The notes beneath the pieces are model-generated. The model was not told the origin of the DNA, made no database searches, and saw nothing but the letters and a program-made list of their open reading frames with translations. A DNA stretch of 37,745 nucleotides from Variovorax sp. WDL1. GTDB lineage: Bacteria > Pseudomonadota > Gammaproteobacteria > Burkholderiales > Burkholderiaceae_C. Below are positions 34,080-37,745 of the stretch, in pieces. The stretch is from contig NZ_LMTS01000324.1 in assembly GCF_001541225.1 (NCBI RefSeq), forward strand, positions 91,822 through 129,566, in the 5' to 3' direction. The position numbers and the translations under genes were made by a program. Each line of letters starts with the position of its first letter. Positions within the stretch are counted from its first letter, which is position 1.

Positions 34080-35051
34080 ATGACCCTCAATCGACGCGAT
34101 CTCGTGCTCGGCGCCGTTGGCGCGAGCCTGCTGGCCGGCTCTGCCCATGCAGCCGATGCCTGGCCTTCGAAGCCCCTGCGCATCGTGGTGCCCTACCCGC
34201 CGGGTGGCTCCTCCGACATCATTGCGCGCGCCATCAGCCAGCCCTTGTCGGAGGCGCTCAAGCAATCGGTGATCGTGGAGAACCGGGCGGGCGCCAACGG
34301 CAATCTCGGCGCAGACCTGGTGGCCAAGGCGCCGGGCGATGGCTACACGCTGCTGCTGTGCGATGTCGGCGCGCTGGCGATCAGTCCCTCCGTCTACACC
34401 AAGCTCGCCTTCGATCCGTCGAAGGACCTGCGCGGCGTGACCATGCTGGCCTACTCGCCGCACCTGCTGGTGGTGCATCCGTCGGTGCAGGCCGGCAACC
34501 TGAAGGAACTGGTCGCCCTGTCGAAGAAGGCCGACCTGAACTTCGCCGTGACCGCTACCGGCAGCGCACCGCACCTGGCCGGCGTGGCGCTCGAGCGAGC
34601 CAGCGGCGCGCGGTGGCAATACGTGCCCTACAAGGGCGGCGTGCAGGCCATCCAGGATACGGTGGGCGGCCAGACCCAGGTGCTGATGAACGGCATGCTC
34701 GCGACGCTGCCGCATGTGCAGAGCGGCAAGCTCAAGGTGCTGGGCGTCTCCAAGTCCACCCGCATGCCGCTGATCGGGGACGTGCCCACCATCGCCGAGC
34801 AGGGCGTGGCGGGCTTCGAGTCGGGCACCTGGCAGGGCATGCTGGCGCCGCGCGGCACGCCCGAGGCGGTCATCCAGCGCCTTAACAAGGAACTGGTCAC
34901 CATCATCCGCTCGGCCGACATCCGTTCGCGGCTGGCCGGACAGGGCGCCGAGGTCGTGACCATGACGCCCACCGAGCAGGAGCAGTTCTTCAACAAGGAA
35001 CGCGCGCGCTGGGCCAAGGTGGTGGACGCGGCGCAGATCAAGCTCGACTGA
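34080..35051 (+). CDS. Tripartite tricarboxylate transporter (Bug/TctC) substrate-binding protein
   Basis: 323 residues. The signal peptide NRRDLVLGAVGASLLAGSAHA has a twin-arginine look. Bug motifs: WPSKPLRIVVPYPPGGSSDI, SVIVENRAGANGNLG, KAPGDGYTLLLC and QYVPYKGGVQAIQDTVGGQTQ. AGGAGA precedes the ATG. First gene of the plus arm after the operator, upstream of kdgD, so its ligand may be galactarate, glucarate or a related diacid; this is inference. No TctAB in the window. Confidence 0.93.
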   Translation: MTLNRRDLVLGAVGASLLAGSAHAADAWPSKPLRIVVPYPPGGSSDIIARAISQPLSEALKQSVIVENRAGANGNLGADLVAKAPGDGYTLLLCDVGALAISPSVYTKLAFDPSKDLRGVTMLAYSPHLLVVHPSVQAGNLKELVALSKKADLNFAVTATGSAPHLAGVALERASGARWQYVPYKGGVQAIQDTVGGQTQVLMNGMLATLPHVQSGKLKVLGVSKSTRMPLIGDVPTIAEQGVAGFESGTWQGMLAPRGTPEAVIQRLNKELVTIIRSADIRSRLAGQGAEVVTMTPTEQEQFFNKERARWAKVVDAAQIKLD

Positions 35052-35052
35052 A

Positions 35053-35142
35053 GCTCTCCCCCAGGTTGGCTCACTTCGTGTAGCCGCCCAGCCCCTCACC
35101 GGGGGCAACACCAGCGGCCCGGCAAAGCCGGTCCGCGGTGTT
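35053..35142. repeat. REP-like hairpin-rich intergenic repeat
   Basis: The Bug-kdgD gap contains CCCC-TCACC-GGGG (35092-35104) and then a long imperfect hairpin: AACACC (35107-35112) with GGTGTT (35137-35142), GCGG with CCGC, and CCGGC with GCCGG around an AAA loop. The leading text CTCCCCCAGGTTGGCTCAC and the hairpin look like a dispersed repeat I associate with Comamonadaceae intergenic regions, but copies cannot be checked within this window. Confidence 0.5.
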
Positions 35143-35177
35143 CCCCGACTTCCCTTCACTCTTTCCAGGATCTTTGG

Positions 35178-36089
35178 ATGAATCCCCAAGAACTCAAATC
35201 CATCATGGGCTCCGGCCTGCTGTCCTTTCCGCTGACCGACTTCGATGCAGAGGGCAACTTCGACAAGAAGGGCTACATCCAGCGCCTCGAATGGCTGGCC
35301 CCCTACGGCGCGAGCGCGCTGTTCGCGGCCGGCGGCACGGGCGAGTTCTTCTCGCTGACCTCGGACGAGTACCCGGGGATCATCGAGACGGCGGTGCAGA
35401 CCTGCCGCGGCAAGGTGCCGATCATCGCGGGCACGGGCGGCCCGACGCGCTTCGCCATCCAGTGCGCCCAGGCCGCCGAGAAGGCCGGCGCGCACGGCGT
35501 GCTGCTGCTGCCGCACTACCTGACCGAAGCCGGCCAGGAAGGCCTGGCCGCGCACGTGGAGGCGGTGTGCAAGAGCGTGAAGTTCGGCGTCATCGTCTAC
35601 AACCGCGGCCAGAGCCGGCTGTACCCCGATACCCTGGAGAAGCTGGCCGAGCGCTGCCCCAACCTCGTCGGCTTCAAGGACGGCATCGGCGACATCGAGC
35701 TCATGAGCTCGATCCACCTGCGCATGGGCGACCGCTTCGCCTATCTCGGCGGGCTGCCGACGGCCGAGGTCTACGCGGCGGCCTACAAGGCGCTGGGCAC
35801 GCCGGTGTATTCGTCCGCCGTCTTCAACTTCATCCCGAAGACCGCGATGGATTTCTACAAGGCGGTGGCGGCCGACGACATGGCCACGCAGCACCGCCTG
35901 CTCAAGCAGTTCTTCATGCCTTACCTGGAGATCCGCAACAAGGGCCAGGGCTATGCGGTGAGCATCGTCAAGGCCGGCGCGCGCATCGTGGGGCACGACG
36001 CGGGCCCGGTGCGCACGCCGCTCACCGAGCTCAAGCCGCAGGAGTACGACGCGCTGGCGACGCTCATCGGTCAACTCGGGCCGCAGTAG
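35178..36089 (+). CDS. kdgD: 5-dehydro-4-deoxyglucarate dehydratase (decarboxylating)
   Basis: 303 residues, DapA/NAL-type TIM barrel. The Schiff-base Lys is K167 in VGFKDGIGDIE and the partner Tyr is Y141 in VIVYNRG; AAGGTGEFFSLT (51-61) is the substrate-carboxylate loop. The N-terminus SGLLSFPLTDFDAEGNFD and the segment FAYLGGLPTAEVYAAAYKALGTPVYSSAVFNFIP are typical of KdgD. Converts 5-keto-4-deoxy-D-glucarate to alpha-ketoglutarate semialdehyde, CO2 and water. Follows the Bug gene by 126 nt. Confidence 0.95.
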   Translation: MNPQELKSIMGSGLLSFPLTDFDAEGNFDKKGYIQRLEWLAPYGASALFAAGGTGEFFSLTSDEYPGIIETAVQTCRGKVPIIAGTGGPTRFAIQCAQAAEKAGAHGVLLLPHYLTEAGQEGLAAHVEAVCKSVKFGVIVYNRGQSRLYPDTLEKLAERCPNLVGFKDGIGDIELMSSIHLRMGDRFAYLGGLPTAEVYAAAYKALGTPVYSSAVFNFIPKTAMDFYKAVAADDMATQHRLLKQFFMPYLEIRNKGQGYAVSIVKAGARIVGHDAGPVRTPLTELKPQEYDALATLIGQLGPQ

Positions 36090-36111
36090 GGTCGAAGGGC
36101 GGGGCACTGGC

Positions 36112-36128
36112 CGAGGCGTTGCGCCTCG
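36112..36128 (+). other. Small GC hairpin before the terminator
   Basis: CGAGGCG (36112-36118) pairs with CGCCTCG (36122-36128) around TTG, 18 nt before the main terminator hairpin. No T-run. It might be part of a leader structure or a weak pause site. Confidence 0.4.
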
Positions 36129-36145
36129 CCTATTCTTGAGACAGC

Positions 36146-36179
36146 GTGCGGGGCCGCCCAGACGGCCCCGCACTTTTTT
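36146..36179 (+). terminator. Strong intrinsic terminator between kdgD and the semialdehyde dehydrogenase
   Basis: Perfect 11-bp stem GTGCGGGGCCG / CGGCCCCGCAC (36146-36156 and 36163-36173), 6-nt loop, followed by TTTTTT (36174-36179). Only 22 nt remain before the ATG at 36202, so the downstream gene has no room for its own promoter after it. Confidence 0.85.
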
Positions 36180-36201
36180 CCGACGACACCAAGGACATGC
36201 C

Positions 36202-37638
36202 ATGCAGAACTTCGACAACCTGATCAACGGCGAATGGCGCGCCGGCGCCAGCTACAGCCCCAACACCAACCCGAGCAACCTGCAGGACGTGCTGGGCCAC
36301 TACGCCCAGGGTGACGCCGGCCAGGTCGACGAGGCCGTGGCCGCGGCCAACGCCGCCTTTCCGGCCTGGTCGACCGGCAGCGTGCAGGCGCGCTCGGATG
36401 CGCTGGACAAGATCGGCAACGAGATACTGGCCCGCAAGGAAGAGCTGGGCACCCTGCTTGCGCGCGAGGAGGGCAAGACGCGCGCGGAAGGCATCGGCGA
36501 GGCCACGCGCGCCGGCCACATCTTCAAGTTCTTCGCCGGCGAATGCCTGCGCCTGGCGGGCGAGGTGGTTCCATCGGTGCGTCCCGGCATCGGCATCGAG
36601 ATCACGCGCGAGCCCGTGGGCGTGGTGGGGCTGATCACGCCGTGGAATTTTCCGATCGCGATCCCGGCCTGGAAGGTCGCACCGGCGCTGGCCTACGGCA
36701 ACTGCGTGGTGCTGAAGCCCGCCGACCTGGTGCCGGGCTGCGCCTGGGCGCTGGCCGAGATCATCAGCCGCTCGGGCATCCCGGCCGGCGTCTTCAACCT
36801 GGTGATGGGGCGCGGCAGCGTGATCGGCGATGCGCTGGTCAACCATCCGGGCATCCACGCCATCAGCTTCACCGGCTCGGTCGGCGTTGGCCGCCGCATT
36901 GCGGTGCAATGCGCGACGACCCACAAGAAGGTGCAGCTCGAGATGGGCGGCAAGAACCCGCAGGTGGTGCTCGACGATGCCGACCTGAACCAGGCGGTCG
37001 AGCTCAGCGTGCAGAGCGCCTTTTATTCCACCGGCCAGCGCTGCACCGCGTCCAGCCGGCTGATCGTGACCGAGGGCATCTACCCGAAGTTCATCGAGGC
37101 GATGAAGGCGCGCATGGCGAAGATCAAGGTCGGCGATGCGCTGGCGCAGGGCACCGACATCGGACCGGTCTCCAGCGAGAGCCAGCTGCGGCAGGACCTG
37201 GACTACATCGAGATCGGCCAAGGGGAGGGTGCCAGTCTCGTCGCCGGCGGCGACCGGTTGAGGCTCGACACCGAGGGCTACTACATGTCGCCGGCACTGT
37301 TCAGCGAAACGGTGGCGAGCATGCGCATCAACAAGGAAGAGATCTTCGGGCCGGTGGCGAGCGTGATCCGCGTGAAGAACTACGAGGAGGCGCTGGCGAC
37401 GGCGAACGACACGGAGTTCGGGCTGTCGGCGGGCATCGCCACGACTTCGCTGAAGTACGCGACGCATTTCAAGCGGCACAGCCAGGCGGGGATGGTGATG
37501 GTGAACCTGCCGACGGCGGGGGTGGACTATCACGTGCCCTTTGGCGGGCGGAAGGGGTCGAGCTATGGGGCGCGGGAGCAGGGGCGGTATGCGCAGGAGT
37601 TTTTTACTGTGGTGAAGACGGCGTACACGTTGGCTTGA
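36202..37638 (+). CDS. Alpha-ketoglutarate semialdehyde dehydrogenase (aldehyde dehydrogenase family)
   Basis: 478 residues from the ATG at 36202, preceded by AAGGA. An in-frame extension upstream runs through the terminator and is not real. ALDH motifs: GLITPWNFPIAIPAWKVAPAL with Asn149, LKPAD with Lys172, FTGSVGVG (NAD(P) loop), the base Glu247 in QLEMGGKNP and the nucleophile Cys281 in TGQRCTAS, then NKEEIFGPVASV and the PFGGRKGSSYGAREQG ending. Given KdgD upstream, the substrate is most likely 2,5-dioxopentanoate, yielding alpha-ketoglutarate for the TCA cycle. Confidence 0.92.
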   Translation: MQNFDNLINGEWRAGASYSPNTNPSNLQDVLGHYAQGDAGQVDEAVAAANAAFPAWSTGSVQARSDALDKIGNEILARKEELGTLLAREEGKTRAEGIGEATRAGHIFKFFAGECLRLAGEVVPSVRPGIGIEITREPVGVVGLITPWNFPIAIPAWKVAPALAYGNCVVLKPADLVPGCAWALAEIISRSGIPAGVFNLVMGRGSVIGDALVNHPGIHAISFTGSVGVGRRIAVQCATTHKKVQLEMGGKNPQVVLDDADLNQAVELSVQSAFYSTGQRCTASSRLIVTEGIYPKFIEAMKARMAKIKVGDALAQGTDIGPVSSESQLRQDLDYIEIGQGEGASLVAGGDRLRLDTEGYYMSPALFSETVASMRINKEEIFGPVASVIRVKNYEEALATANDTEFGLSAGIATTSLKYATHFKRHSQAGMVMVNLPTAGVDYHVPFGGRKGSSYGAREQGRYAQEFFTVVKTAYTLA

Positions 37639-37745
37639 GGTCTTCCTTTTTCTCCCTCTCCCTCTTGGGTTGGGGTGCGGTTGATTTCGAACGGTGCAGT
37701 TGGTGTGAGGCCGGGGCCGGGAGTTCGCCCCGGCGGGCGAGTCAC
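37639..37745. other. Right-edge intergenic tail
   Basis: Begins with a pyrimidine tract (TCTTCCTTTTTCTCCCTCTC, 37641 onward), followed by a GC hairpin (CCGGGGC / GCCCCGG). No gene is evident; a short minus-strand frame here is Pro/Gly noise. It may be part of a terminator or a dispersed repeat cut by the window edge. Confidence 0.4.

Noticed and set aside
33774..36227. 817-codon minus-strand frame across the GntR tail, Bug gene and kdgD
   Set aside because: Crosses real genes, their intergenic repeat and the terminator; no protein family is visible.
37563..37745. 60-codon minus-strand frame at the right edge
   Set aside because: Pro/Gly/Arg-rich, overlaps the end of the aldehyde dehydrogenase and the pyrimidine tract; no sign of a real gene.

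Overview
The window reads as chromosomal DNA of a high-GC betaproteobacterium of the Burkholderiales, most likely Comamonadaceae (Variovorax-like). The grounds are the GC-rich codon use, four tctC/Bug-type periplasmic binding proteins with no cognate membrane genes, a PrkA-YeaH-SpoVR operon, a grpE-dnaK-dnaJ order, and an oxidative uronate locus built around a TRAP transporter. The genus is inference. I saw no rRNA, tRNA, CRISPR, insertion sequence, phage gene or origin.

Layout. (1) 1-3425: a minus-strand operon (BMP-type binding protein, a Rieske protein, and a separate Rieske-less oxygenase catalytic subunit cut by the left edge), divergent from a GntR/FCD regulator with a near-perfect 22-bp palindrome between them. 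(2) 3541-4631: aroQ and tag overlapping by ATGA. (3) 4689-11046: a fatty/carboxylic acid catabolic island. Bug binding protein and two acyl-CoA dehydrogenases lie on the minus strand; two tandem paralogous IclR regulators and a family III CoA transferase lie on the plus strand. (4) 11108-15861: the stress/nitrogen-starvation operon prkA-yeaH-spoVR, with a sigma54-like and a sigmaS-like promoter element upstream. (5) 16292-19016: FAH-family hydrolase and Bug protein, divergent from a GntR regulator. (6) 19083-23815: HxlR-like regulator, FKBP isomerase, then grpE-dnaK-dnaJ with sigma32-like promoters. (7) 23979-24827: phosphatidylserine decarboxylase. (8) 24894-37638: two divergent transcription units for hexuronate/aldarate catabolism.

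How region 8 works: a TRAP system (dctPQM) imports a uronate; Udh oxidises it to the aldarolactone; the beta-propeller lactonase opens the lactone; GarD dehydrates the aldarate to 5-keto-4-deoxyglucarate; KdgD dehydrates and decarboxylates this to alpha-ketoglutarate semialdehyde; and the last dehydrogenase makes alpha-ketoglutarate. A FadR-type GntR regulator sits at the divergent centre. The same roughly 21-bp sequence motif occurs both at the centre and upstream of the second Bug gene, so one regulator probably controls both arms. A strong intrinsic terminator lies between kdgD and the final dehydrogenase.

The observations most worth following are the complementary split of the Rieske oxygenase, the tandem IclR pair with a repeated candidate operator, the sigma54/sigmaS elements before prkA, the uronate regulon motif, and the terminator inside the uronate operon.
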